Part shown: piece by piece, positions 34,764-42,594 of the stretch
Layout: each line of letters opens with the position of its first letter
How positions within the stretch are numbered: the first letter of the stretch is position 1
DNA from: Saprospira sp. CCB-QB6
GTDB lineage: Bacteria > Bacteroidota > Bacteroidia > Chitinophagales > Saprospiraceae
Direction of reading: 5' to 3'
Assembly (NCBI RefSeq): GCF_028464065.1
Contig: NZ_CP116808.1
Location: 2,497,501 to 2,561,500, forward strand
DNA: 64,000 bases
Translations under genes and position numbers: made by a program
Notes under the pieces: generated by a model
Databases searched by the model: none
Told to the model about the DNA's origin: nothing
What the model saw: only the letters and a program-made list of their open reading frames with translations

Positions 34764-35414
34764 CTATTCTTTGACCACTTCAAAGCCTTCTAGGTCATCA
34801 TTTTCGCTATCGTGCCAGAAGCTATGCTGGCTATCGTCGCTTACCCCATTGAGGCGTTGTTTTTGGATAATTCCGCCCATTCTTTCCGAGTAGCGGTAGT
34901 GGCCTTCTTCTAAGTGGCGCACATATCGGCTGATCCAGGCCTCAAAAGAGGGGGCCAGCAGAATGCGTTCGGCAGAATCGCGGGGCATATAGATAATTTG
35001 GCCCAAATTGCCTTGGCGACTAGGGGCAAAATCCATAAAAATAAAGCTACCTGCTTTATCGGTAGTGAGTGGAAGCCAGTAGGGGTTCCACCACTCCATC
35101 CGAATGCCATCTTGAGGCTCAGATTCTAGATCATCAAATGCACCTTCATCAAATTGATGGCGGAGTTGGGCCCAGATGCTGAGCATTTGCTCTAGCGGAA
35201 GAAGAATATGTGTATCAATTAGGCCCTCTTCAGATTCTGAGTATTGGCCATCATGGATGCGATAAAATTCCTTAAAGGCTTGGGGCAGTTCAGAGCGGAT
35301 GGCCCTTTCGACGGGCTCAAAATGTTCTTCTTCTGCTCCTCCATTCAAATCATCAAGCAGTAGGTTAGCATAACGGTCGATCCATGCTTCGAAGCGTTCC
35401 CAAATTTCTTTCAT
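34764..35414 (-). CDS. SMI1/KNR4 family protein
   Basis: 216 residues, cytoplasmic. It has the SUKH-fold layout: ERFEAWIDRYANLLLDDLNG, then PVERAIRSELPQAFKEFYRIHDGQ (the hallmark L-P-x-x-F/Y-x-x-x-Y-x-x-H-x-G), then the W-W-N-P-x-W-L-P-L/GSFIFMDFAP segment and a final SFEAWISRYVRHLE. The C-terminal ~40 residues are an acidic extension. The family includes immunity proteins of contact-dependent toxins and proteins of unknown role; no toxin gene lies next to it. Single gene. Confidence 0.88.
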   Translation of the reverse strand: MKEIWERFEAWIDRYANLLLDDLNGGAEEEHFEPVERAIRSELPQAFKEFYRIHDGQYSESEEGLIDTHILLPLEQMLSIWAQLRHQFDEGAFDDLESEPQDGIRMEWWNPYWLPLTTDKAGSFIFMDFAPSRQGNLGQIIYMPRDSAERILLAPSFEAWISRYVRHLEEGHYRYSERMGGIIQKQRLNGVSDDSQHSFWHDSENDDLEGFEVVKE

Positions 35415-35494
35415 AACTAAAGTTGCAGTAAATATTTAAGCAGTAGGCTAAAGGGGCCGGAGCAGTTGGCCAAGCGTTTCCTAGGCCGATGAGC

Positions 35495-35611
35495 GGCCTA
35501 GTGATGTGCAAGGGGGCGGCAAAGCCGCAGACCAAAGCCGCCGAAGGCGGCGCAGGGCCGAGCAGAACTGCGAGCCCTGAAACGTAACGGCCGCCGCAGG
35601 CGGCAGGCCCC
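35495..35611 (-). repeat. GC-rich dispersed element, copy 12
   Basis: Reverse orientation, GGCCTAGTGATG to CAGGCCCC. The central slot is GCCGCCGAAGGCGGC and the outer hairpin is GCCGCCGCAGGCGGC. Confidence 0.85.
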
Positions 35612-35655
35612 TAAAAAATAGAGCACAAAGTTAAAGATTTATTCAGGGAATCCCA

Positions 35656-36450
35656 CTAATTCAGCTGAATATCCACTGAGCTGCTCTCTGTGGTATTGCC
35701 CACGGCATCAATAATGCGCAAAAAGTAGCGGTAGTTACCCGTAGAGAGGGTGTTGGGGATGGGATAGGACCAGTTAAAGGTATAGGTAGTTCCCGTGTTG
35801 AGCGGGATTTCCACTTCTTGGGCCAATTGGATATTTCCAGAAGGCGATTCGTAGCGAAGTTCGAGTTTTCCGCCATCTAGGTCCATATTGTCTAAAGCCT
35901 GGCCCTCAAAAAAGATTTGGCTGCCACGGTTGGCCGTTGTACTGCCTTGGGGGCTATTGAGGCGGATTTCGGGGGCAATGCTATCTTGGCTAGAAATCAG
36001 TTTGATGCTATAAGCTGTGCTGCCTCCTGTTTCGTTGCCTGCTGCATCGAGTAGGCGGAGCTGAAAATGGTAATTGCCGGCCCAGGCATCTGCTGGGGGA
36101 ACATAAAAGAGTTCTAAATCTTGGTTGCTGCCGCTTAGATCGATTAGCTCAAGGACCGACCAACTTTCTAGGTAGGGGCTACGGTGGCCATGGCAATCAA
36201 AATTGGCGTGAATGTCTACTTTGAGTTGAGAGAGCTCTTCATTATCAATGAGCCCCAAATTCATTTTTAGGGTATCATCTGTACGAAGATGAATGACATT
36301 ATCGGGTTCTAGTTGGCCGCAAATCGTGTCGGAAAGGAGCTGGGGGGTAAAGCTATAAATATTGAGAATAGGGGCCCGAAGATCACTTTGGGCAGTTTGG
36401 CAGGCCTGCAAAAGGAAGAGGCTGAGGAAGAAAAGGAAAAAGCGTTTCAT
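35656..36450 (-). CDS. DUF4625-like lipoprotein divergent from a TonB receptor
   Basis: 264 residues with lipobox FLSLFLLQAC (Cys17). Two Ig-like domains follow. The first has INYS-type strands and the His-containing motif DIHANFDCHGHRS, which in DUF4625-like proteins is a plausible metal site, then YHFQLRLLDAAGNET. The second starts APEIRLNSPQG and ends TGNYRYFLRIIDAVGNTTE. It is divergent from a TonB receptor gene, with a 17-bp palindrome in the shared promoter region. Together this suggests a metal or metallophore uptake unit, but the substrate is not shown by the sequence. Confidence 0.8.
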   Translation of the reverse strand: MKRFFLFFLSLFLLQACQTAQSDLRAPILNIYSFTPQLLSDTICGQLEPDNVIHLRTDDTLKMNLGLIDNEELSQLKVDIHANFDCHGHRSPYLESWSVLELIDLSGSNQDLELFYVPPADAWAGNYHFQLRLLDAAGNETGGSTAYSIKLISSQDSIAPEIRLNSPQGSTTANRGSQIFFEGQALDNMDLDGGKLELRYESPSGNIQLAQEVEIPLNTGTTYTFNWSYPIPNTLSTGNYRYFLRIIDAVGNTTESSSVDIQLN

Positions 36451-36493
36451 GTTTTAACAAACTTTAAGCGAGATAAGGGGTTAAAGTTAGCGC

Positions 36494-36497
36494 TTTG
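36494..36497 (+). promoter_or_regulatory. Candidate -33 TTTG for the TonB receptor
   Basis: A TTTG motif directly left of the palindrome and 25 nt before the -7 box, longer than the ~19 nt usual in Bacteroidota. Confidence 0.3.
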
Positions 36498-36514
36498 CTG
36501 CAACAATGTTGCAG
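36498..36514. promoter_or_regulatory. 17-bp perfect palindrome, candidate Fur/Zur-type operator
   Basis: CTGCAACAATGTTGCAG is an 8+1+8 inverted repeat. It lies between a TTTG and a TACTTTTG box of the rightward promoter and ~50 bp from the start of the leftward lipoprotein gene, so one dimeric repressor could block both. The size and AT-poor symmetric half-sites resemble operators of metal regulators. Which regulator binds is an inference. Confidence 0.6.
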
Positions 36515-36522
36515 TAGAGCTG

Positions 36523-36530
36523 TACTTTTG
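36523..36530 (+). promoter_or_regulatory. Candidate -7 box (TACTTTTG) for the TonB receptor
   Basis: Exact TAnnTTTG match, 29 nt before the ATG at 36560, just downstream of the palindrome. Confidence 0.5.
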
Positions 36531-36559
36531 TGGGAGCTTAACAAGATGAAGCCTTAATT

Positions 36560-38926
36560 ATGCGCAATTTATACTTTTTACTTTGTTTTTGGCCTGTTTT
36601 CGTTTGGGGTCAAAATTATCAGATTCATGGCGAGGTTTACGATTATGAGAGCCATGAGTTGGTTATAGGGCTACCCGTTCTCCTTTTGCCAGATAGTATG
36701 GCCCAATTGACTAATTTTGAGGGACATTTTCATTTTGAGTTAGCAGCTGATTTGGGGGATAGTATTGATCTGCAGGCTTTTGGACAGGAGGGGAGTTTTG
36801 TGCAGCGCACTATCGTTTTGGGGGTAGAAAAAGACATTCATATTCATTTATATTTAGCTGCAGATGCGAATTGTTTGCGCTGTCAAGAGGTGGATGTCGT
36901 TTTGGTACAGGAGCAAGATTTGGGGCCTAAGCCGCAGCCCTCTCAAGAGTTGTTGAATGCGGATGATATCCGAGAGAATTTAGCGGGCAACTTAGCCAAT
37001 ACCTTAGCCGAAATTCCAGGGGTTTCGGCTCTTTCGGTAGGGGTGGGGATGGCCAAGCCGATTATTCGGGGACAGATGGGCAATCGGGTACAATTGCTAG
37101 AGGGCAATCTGGCCCAAGAAGGGCAACAGTGGGGCAACGATCACGGCTTAGCCATTGATGCTTTGAGTGTTGATCGCATAGAGTTGAGTAAGGGCGCAAG
37201 TAGTTTGCGCTATGGCTCTGATGCTTTGGGCGGAAGTATTCGCTTGCTGCCAACTAAGGTCGCTCCACACAATAGTTGGCAGGGACAAGTCTTGCTTTTA
37301 GGCAAAAGCAATAATGAGCATTGGGGGCTAAACCTGCAATTGGGCCGCAACTGGCACAACTACTTTTGGCAACTGCAATATAGTGAACAGCGCTATGGCG
37401 ACTATCGAGTGCCCGCCGATGAATTTGTCTATCAAGGCTTTGTTTTGCCTTTGTATGAACAACGCTTGAAGAATACGGCAGGGCAGGAGCGTTCGGGCAA
37501 GTTGATCTTGGGCAAACTCTGGAAAAAAGGGAGTTTGCGTTGGACCAACAGCCTATATCAGATGAAGGGCGGTTTATTTTCTGGGGCGATGGGGATTCCC
37601 AGAGCCTATGAGTTACAGCCCGATGGCAACTGGCGAGATATTGATTTTCCCTCCCAATCTATTCGACACCTCAAGTCTTTTCTCAATTTTAATTATCAGC
37701 TGACGGAGCGGGATGCCTTGTATATTGATTTAGGTTGGCAGCAGAATTTGCGTCAAGAGTTTGCTTTTCCACATTTGCACAACCGCCCAGCCGATGCTAA
37801 TGACCGCTTGGCCTTAGCGCTCAATTTGGCTACTTTTTCGGGCCGTGTAGAGCTGCGGCAAGACTACAAAGCTTGGGCACTAGCTTATGGTATTTCGGGC
37901 CAGCAACAAAGGAATGAAAGAGGTGGCTTCGACTTTTTGATTCCCGCTTTTGTGCAGAGCAAGCTAGGCGCTTTTGCCTTGGGCCATTGGGTAAATAAAG
38001 AGGAGCGTTTGGGCCTTGATTTTGGCTTGCGTCTAGATTATCAACAAATGCAGTCTACTGCTTTTGCGCAATACTTTGATGTCGATGGGCAAAATATTAG
38101 CTTGGGGGCTGGGGCCTTGGAACGACAGTTTTGGGGGAGCTCGGCCAGTGTTGGACTTTGGAGAAAACTGAATGCTTGGTCTAATTTACAAGCACAACTC
38201 AGCAAAAGTTTTCGCCCCCCGCATCCCGTAGAGTTATTGAGTGATGGGGTGCACCACGGTAGTTTTCGCCACGAAAAGGGCGACAGTAGCTTAGGCCCCG
38301 AATCTGGCTATCAATTAGATGCGAGCTGGAGCTGGCGCAAGGGCAATTTTGGCCTTTTGGCCGAGGCCTATGCGCATTATTTTGATGGCTATTTGTACTT
38401 ATCGCCCGCCCCTCGCTTTTCGCCCTTACCCGATGCGGGCCAATTGTATGAATATGAGCAGCAGGATGCTTTGTTTTCGGGCCTAGAACTGCGCTATGAT
38501 TATCGCTATAAAGGCGTTAAGTGGAAGCAGTCTTTGGAGTATTTATATAGCTATGGGCTAGAAACGGCTTTGCCCCTGCCTTTTTCTCCGCCCTTTTCTG
38601 TTCGCTCTCAATTGGCTTGGGGCAAAGATTGGAGGCCCAAAAAGGGGCTGAAGCATTTGGAACTGGCCTTGGGACATCGTTATTGGGCCGCTCAAAATCA
38701 AGTGGCTCGAAATGAGAAGCGCACGCCTGCAGCTTCTCTTTGGGATCTGCGTCTAGATTTGGATTTTGTTTGGGGCAAGCAGCCTTTGTCTGTCCGATTA
38801 TTGGCCCAAAACCTATTCAATACGCCTTATTTGGCCCATTTGAGCCGCTATCGACAGCTAGAGTTGCCCGAACAGGGCCGCAACCTACAACTGCAAATTT
38901 CGCTTCCGATTATTGTCCGAGATTAA
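36560..38926 (+). CDS. TonB-dependent outer membrane receptor (probable metal uptake)
   Basis: 788 residues with signal peptide MRNLYFLLCFWPVFVWGQ. The N-terminal carboxypeptidase-regulatory-like domain (~19-100) has IHGEVYDYESHELVIGLPVL and TNFEGHFHFEL. A plug domain (~130-240) follows: NLAGNLANTLAEIPGVSALS, AKPIIRGQMGNRVQLLEGN, ALSVDRIELSKGASSLRYGS and DALGGSIRLLP. A 22-strand barrel to the end includes LSKSFRPPHPVELLSDGVHHG, ending in LQLQISLPIIV. The plug contains WGNDHGLAIDALS, a form typical of siderophore or metal receptors. It is divergent from a His-containing DUF4625-like lipoprotein. The substrate (zinc, copper or another metal) is open. Confidence 0.9.
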   Translation: MRNLYFLLCFWPVFVWGQNYQIHGEVYDYESHELVIGLPVLLLPDSMAQLTNFEGHFHFELAADLGDSIDLQAFGQEGSFVQRTIVLGVEKDIHIHLYLAADANCLRCQEVDVVLVQEQDLGPKPQPSQELLNADDIRENLAGNLANTLAEIPGVSALSVGVGMAKPIIRGQMGNRVQLLEGNLAQEGQQWGNDHGLAIDALSVDRIELSKGASSLRYGSDALGGSIRLLPTKVAPHNSWQGQVLLLGKSNNEHWGLNLQLGRNWHNYFWQLQYSEQRYGDYRVPADEFVYQGFVLPLYEQRLKNTAGQERSGKLILGKLWKKGSLRWTNSLYQMKGGLFSGAMGIPRAYELQPDGNWRDIDFPSQSIRHLKSFLNFNYQLTERDALYIDLGWQQNLRQEFAFPHLHNRPADANDRLALALNLATFSGRVELRQDYKAWALAYGISGQQQRNERGGFDFLIPAFVQSKLGAFALGHWVNKEERLGLDFGLRLDYQQMQSTAFAQYFDVDGQNISLGAGALERQFWGSSASVGLWRKLNAWSNLQAQLSKSFRPPHPVELLSDGVHHGSFRHEKGDSSLGPESGYQLDASWSWRKGNFGLLAEAYAHYFDGYLYLSPAPRFSPLPDAGQLYEYEQQDALFSGLELRYDYRYKGVKWKQSLEYLYSYGLETALPLPFSPPFSVRSQLAWGKDWRPKKGLKHLELALGHRYWAAQNQVARNEKRTPAASLWDLRLDLDFVWGKQPLSVRLLAQNLFNTPYLAHLSRYRQLELPEQGRNLQLQISLPIIVRD

Positions 38927-38930
38927 AGGG

Positions 38931-38966
38931 AAAGGCCCCAAATGCACTAGCGTTTGGGGCCTTTGT
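38931..38966. terminator. Bidirectional terminator between the TonB receptor and gldN
   Basis: Stem AAAGGCCCCAAA (38931-38942) against TTTGGGGCCTTT (38953-38964) with short A/T flanks; it serves both convergent genes. Confidence 0.85.
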
Positions 38967-38972
38967 TTGGAC

Positions 38973-39791
38973 CTAATTCCCATAAAAGTCATGTTCATAA
39001 TTAGCCATTTTACCCTTGATTTTTTCGGCCTGTAGCAGGCGGTCTGTACCGCTATAAATATCTTGTAGGCGGAGGTCGCGCAGATTACTTTCTTTAGTGA
39101 TGTAGCTAGAAAATTGGCGGGCTTCAAAAACATCGGCCCAAGACAATTGCCCAGCATCCTGAAAGCGGTTGGGGGCCGCTGTTTGGCCCAAAACGGGGCG
39201 CAATTCGTCAAAATGAAACCAAAACATAGGACTGGCCATCAAAAAGTTGCCATTGTCGTCATAGATATTGCGGATGGGGGCAATGCCTAGAATCTGCGTT
39301 TTGAGTTGCCCATCTTTTTTGTCTACATAAGCCACTTCTTTAAGACGGAAACGAGTCACATCTTTGGGATTGATACGAGTTTTGACCACCTCCCAATTAT
39401 CGCCCATACAGCCCCCGTCTAGGTCCATCACAAAAAAAGTATCAATTTTATAGACATAGCTCATGGCCTCTGAATAATCCATGCGAACAGAAAAATCTTC
39501 ATTGTAAGCACTCAATTTTTGGTCTTCTAGGGCCTGAATGAGCAGATCAATCAGGGGGCGGTTTTCATTGGCAAAATGCTGGTTTTGCAGCTCGCCCAAC
39601 TCAATTTCTCTCCAGATGCGCTTTTCCCAAAGTACATCTCTTTCTTGCAGCTCTGGCCGATGGATCACTGGCCGTTCTCCCCAAGTTTTCTGATAAATGC
39701 CATCTCGAGGCAGGCTGGCTTCTTGGGCAAAATTGTTTTGGACCAAAACAAAGATAAGGGCAAGGCTAAGATAAAGGTGGATCGTATTCAT
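38973..39791 (-). CDS. gldN: Gliding motility / T9SS protein GldN (PorN)
   Basis: 272 residues with signal peptide MNTIHLYLSLALIFVLVQNNFAQ. The family start LPRDGIYQKTWGERPVIHRPELQERDVLWEKRIWREIEL is followed by QNQHFANENRPLIDLLIQAL, a mid-region with KIDTFFVMDLDGG and the C-terminal MASPMFWFHFDELRPVLG. GldN joins GldK in the periplasmic ring of the type IX translocon. The genes normally found upstream (gldK, gldL, gldM) are not beside it in this window. Its upstream flank is a composite non-coding repeat, so it seems to be transcribed alone. Confidence 0.88.
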   Translation of the reverse strand: MNTIHLYLSLALIFVLVQNNFAQEASLPRDGIYQKTWGERPVIHRPELQERDVLWEKRIWREIELGELQNQHFANENRPLIDLLIQALEDQKLSAYNEDFSVRMDYSEAMSYVYKIDTFFVMDLDGGCMGDNWEVVKTRINPKDVTRFRLKEVAYVDKKDGQLKTQILGIAPIRNIYDDNGNFLMASPMFWFHFDELRPVLGQTAAPNRFQDAGQLSWADVFEARQFSSYITKESNLRDLRLQDIYSGTDRLLQAEKIKGKMANYEHDFYGN

Positions 39792-39900
39792 AAGGCTAAT
39801 TTTTTAAGATGGTAGAAGCACCGCTTGGCTGCTTTTGTCTCTTTATGCCCCCTCTTTTTAAAGGTTAGCCTTTGGGGCAAATTATTTTTATTGTTTATTT

Positions 39901-40155
39901 GGGGCTGCCCCTTCCGCCGGGTTGAAACCCAGCGCAAAGCGGTATCGCTTTGCGAAGCTATACAAAATGAGGGTTGAAACCCTCATGAATTATCGGTCGG
40001 GTCGGGCTGTTTACTTCGTCGAACTGGCGCCCCTGCGGGGCTGGTTGTCGCAGCTCGCTGATCGCTCGGCCCTTCGGCGCTTTCAGCGCCTCGGTCTGGC
40101 GCCTGCGGCGGCCCTGCTGTCCATCCCTCAGCCTGCGGGCCTTCGGCCCTCTAGG
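39901..40155 (+). repeat. GC-rich dispersed element, copy 13, interrupted by hairpin-module units
   Basis: The GGGGCTGCCCC start (39901) is separated from CGGGTCGGGCTGT by ~80 bp. Those bases hold GGGTTGAAACCC, an AAGCGGTATCGCTTTG stem and GAGGGTTGAAACCCTC, units found elsewhere in modules A and B. The rest is normal: the TTTACTTCGTCGAACTGG segment, central slot GGCGCTTTCAGCGCC and end CCATCCCTCAGCCTGCGG. Confidence 0.85.
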
Positions 40156-40242
40156 GTGGATATGTGGACCTGTGAGTTTTAAGCCGCAGTCAGATGAGGA
40201 GCTCATAAGCCCATCCTTTATTGTTTTAGGGCTTGCAGCTTA

Positions 40243-40570
40243 AAGGCCAGAGGCATCTGCATTGATACATTTAGCTCCGGGGATTCCCCAGAGGCGTCTG
40301 CATCGTTACATTTAGCTCCGGGGATTCCCCAGAGGCATCTGTATCGTTACATTTAGCTCCGGGGATTCCCCAGAGGCGTCTGCATCGTTACATTTAGCTA
40401 GGGGGAATCCCCCAAGGCATCTGCATCGATACATTTAGCTAGGGGGAATCCCCCAAGGCATCTGCATCGATACATTTAGCTAGGGGGAATCCCCCAAGGC
40501 ATCTGCATTGATACATTTAGCTAGGGGGAATCCCCCAAGACATCTGCATTGATACATTTAGCTAGGGGGA
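40243..40570. repeat. 41-bp tandem hairpin array C (8 units)
   Basis: Units lie exactly 41 bp apart (ATCTGCAT-type core at 40254 through 40541). The first three carry the hairpin GGGGATTCCCC flanked by CTCC/AGAG; the remaining units carry GGGGGAATCCCCC. The constant core reads catctgcatcgatacattta (lower case marks variable use of cat/cgt and gat/gtt). Confidence 0.95.
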
Positions 40571-40998
40571 GCTGTATAAGGCCCTATCTTTTTTTTATGG
40601 ACTTGACCTACTACAAGTTAGCTAGCTTGGCTTAGAATTGAAATTTTGGATGCGTTCGTATTTTTTGTCTAAGATGCTGCAGCCTAAAGGCCGCAGCCAA
40701 TCTTGTTGGGCCATCATTTTTCTCGCCGCAGGAGCTTAAAAGCCCCTGCTTCCATGATAGAAAACAGGGGCTTAAGTTTTTCAGGTCTTGTGGCTTTTAA
40801 GCTGCAAGCCATGAGACAATAAAAAGCTAGCTAATTGGGGTCTAATCTGGCTACGGGTTTTAACCCGCAGGTTTATATATCCATCCTACAGGCCCTAGGG
40901 GGGGGAATTTATATCCTTTTTGCTGTGGGTTGAAACCCACAGCAAAAAGGAAGGCCATACAAAACCTAATAAAGAGGGCCGAAGGCCCTTCGGCCCTC
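40571..40998. repeat. Hairpin-string module, copy C (shorter, diverged)
   Basis: Begins with the same junction as copy A (TATAAGGCCCTATC then a T-run and GGAC). It has GCTTAAAAGCCCC and CGGGTTTTAACCCG type stems, CTGTGGGTTGAAACCCACAG (40923-40942) and a GAGGGCCGAA/TTCGGCCCTC stem (40974-40998). The last stem is followed on the minus strand by TTTATT and could end the leftward gene at 41004. Large parts of modules A and B are missing and replaced by sequence that pairs with itself. Confidence 0.82.
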
Positions 40999-41003
40999 AG
41001 CTT

Positions 41004-41567
41004 CTAATAATCAATATCATACAGCTTCATATCCCGACTACTTTTGGCTTCATCATTAACTAAGCAGAAATAATAAGTCGTATCTGCCAAATCAAAAAAG
41101 CCATATTCATAGAGATTATACTTAAAGGCGTTGGGGCTATTCGGATAAGGAAAAGCCTCCCTTTGGCCCTCCTGAACTAATATAATTTCATCGCTCCAAG
41201 CCTCCTTAATAATTAGGTCTCCCTTTTGGGCCTTCCTCCAAAATTTTAGGGTATCCCCAGCAGGAGGTAAGATCAGTTGTTTAGGCGTCCCAAAGGAGTC
41301 TATCACAATAAAATGAATAGAGCTACTAAACTGCCCTAGGCGTCCCTTCTTTTTAGCTAAGAGTATCCCCTTAAAATGAATTTTGTTAATCACCAACTGT
41401 TCACAATCCTCCCTACTGATTAGATAATCCCAACGGCCCAACAAAAAGAAAAGCAGAGCGGCTACAATAGCGATTACAATAATGGCTATTGTAAGAAAGG
41501 AATAGATGTTATACACCCAATCAAGGAGCTTGTTAATGATTTTGAATGGTTTTTTAGTTGAGGACAT
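41004..41567 (-). CDS. Membrane protein of unknown function
   Basis: 187 residues. There is one strong membrane helix near the N-terminus (IAIIVIAIVAALLFFLLG, residues ~27-44) after a basic cytoplasmic start (MSSTKKPFKIINKLLDW). A soluble domain with beta strands follows (IHFIVIDSFGTPKQLILPPAGD, GDLIIKEAWSDEIILVQE, YYFCLVNDEAKSS). I do not recognise a family. Its start overlaps the end of the next gene upstream by 14 bp, so the two are probably translated together. The region is more AT-rich than its neighbours. Confidence 0.65.
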   Translation of the reverse strand: MSSTKKPFKIINKLLDWVYNIYSFLTIAIIVIAIVAALLFFLLGRWDYLISREDCEQLVINKIHFKGILLAKKKGRLGQFSSSIHFIVIDSFGTPKQLILPPAGDTLKFWRKAQKGDLIIKEAWSDEIILVQEGQREAFPYPNSPNAFKYNLYEYGFFDLADTTYYFCLVNDEAKSSRDMKLYDIDY

Positions 41568-42093
41568 ATTGTTTGTTTGATATTATACTACGATCACTCC
41601 TTTCTGGACGAAAAGGCCAAGGCAGCTCCTCCGACAGCTTAAGTTTTAAGGTAAAGCGTGAAATAGAACCTCCATGCTCATAGAGATAGTATTTCTTCTC
41701 TTTTTCTGAGGTCCATTCTAAGTCGAAATAAAATTTCTTATCTGCGAATACCTTGGCTAAAGAATGGCCAAAACTCGTACAGTCTTTACAACTGCTTTCC
41801 TCCTCACAGATCGGAATAACATCATAAACTTGATAAATAGAATCATTGGAGCTATTCTCTTTGACAAAGGCTATGTAAAAAAGTGGCTGTTGTTTTATCT
41901 GTTCCCAGCGTTCTTCTGAGTTATATTTTAGCCCCTCTTCCTCTAGATTGAAATCAATATAAACATAAACATTCATGCTGCTTGGAGTAAACCTAGGATA
42001 ATATATAAACAAGCTCCTTGTACTATCCTGCTGCGCCTGAGCTAGCCAACTAAAAGAGAGCGAAAAAAATAGAATTAAAAGGTAGTTATTCAT
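41554..42093 (-). CDS. Secreted protein of unknown function
   Basis: 179 residues with a clear signal peptide (MNNYLLILFFSLSFSWLAQAQ) and four Cys in a short stretch (ICEEESSCKDCTS). The mature part is beta-rich (SMNVYVYIDFNLEEEGL, PLFYIAFVKENS, KFYFDLEWTSEKEKKYYLYE). I do not recognise a family. It overlaps the following membrane-protein gene by 14 bp and so forms a two-gene unit. The pair lies between composite repeat C and GC-rich copy 14, which would fit a lineage-specific insertion. Confidence 0.65.
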   Translation of the reverse strand: MNNYLLILFFSLSFSWLAQAQQDSTRSLFIYYPRFTPSSMNVYVYIDFNLEEEGLKYNSEERWEQIKQQPLFYIAFVKENSSNDSIYQVYDVIPICEEESSCKDCTSFGHSLAKVFADKKFYFDLEWTSEKEKKYYLYEHGGSISRFTLKLKLSEELPWPFRPERSDRSIISNKQYVLN

Positions 42094-42292
42094 TGCTGGG
42101 GGATTTAACTAATTGATATTATCTATCTGTCGTACATGTTAATTTATAGATAAGGTTTAAGAATGAATAAATATAGCTTTTTTGCAGGAAATGTTTATTG
42201 ATATAAAAGAGATTTGACAAAGTTTAAGTTTATCTATAGCCTTGGCATTTAGTGCCGAAGCGGAAAGCTAAGAGAATGACAACTGTTGAGCG

Positions 42293-42506
42293 GCTTAGGG
42301 ATGGACAGCAGTGGCCGTCAGGCCAGACCGAGCCGCTGAAAGCGGCGAAGGGCCGAGCGATCAGCGAGCTGCGGAACGTAGCGCCGCAAGGCAAAGCCGC
42401 AGCGGAGGCCCCAAAACAGCAGCGAGCTGCGACAACAAGGCCTTTAGGCCGCAGTTCGACGACCAAAGGGAGTAAACGTAGCGCCTGCCGTAGGCAGGAG
42501 GCCCCA
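42293..42506 (-). repeat. GC-rich dispersed element, copy 14 (long form)
   Basis: Reverse orientation. The outer end CTTAGGGATGGACAGCAGTGG is that of the GGGGCTGCCCC type, but the other end is GGAGGCCCC of the GGGGCCTCC type, so it is a hybrid. The central slot is GCCGCTGAAAGCGGC. The GCAGTTCGACGACCAAAGGG segment is shared with copies 8, 11 and 17. Confidence 0.82.
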
Positions 42507-42594
42507 AAACATGGGCAAAAAAAATCCTTTGCTAAAATATTGGGTCAATTAGGGTTGAACTTGTATATTGTTTTTCTAACAAATAGAAATCGTT

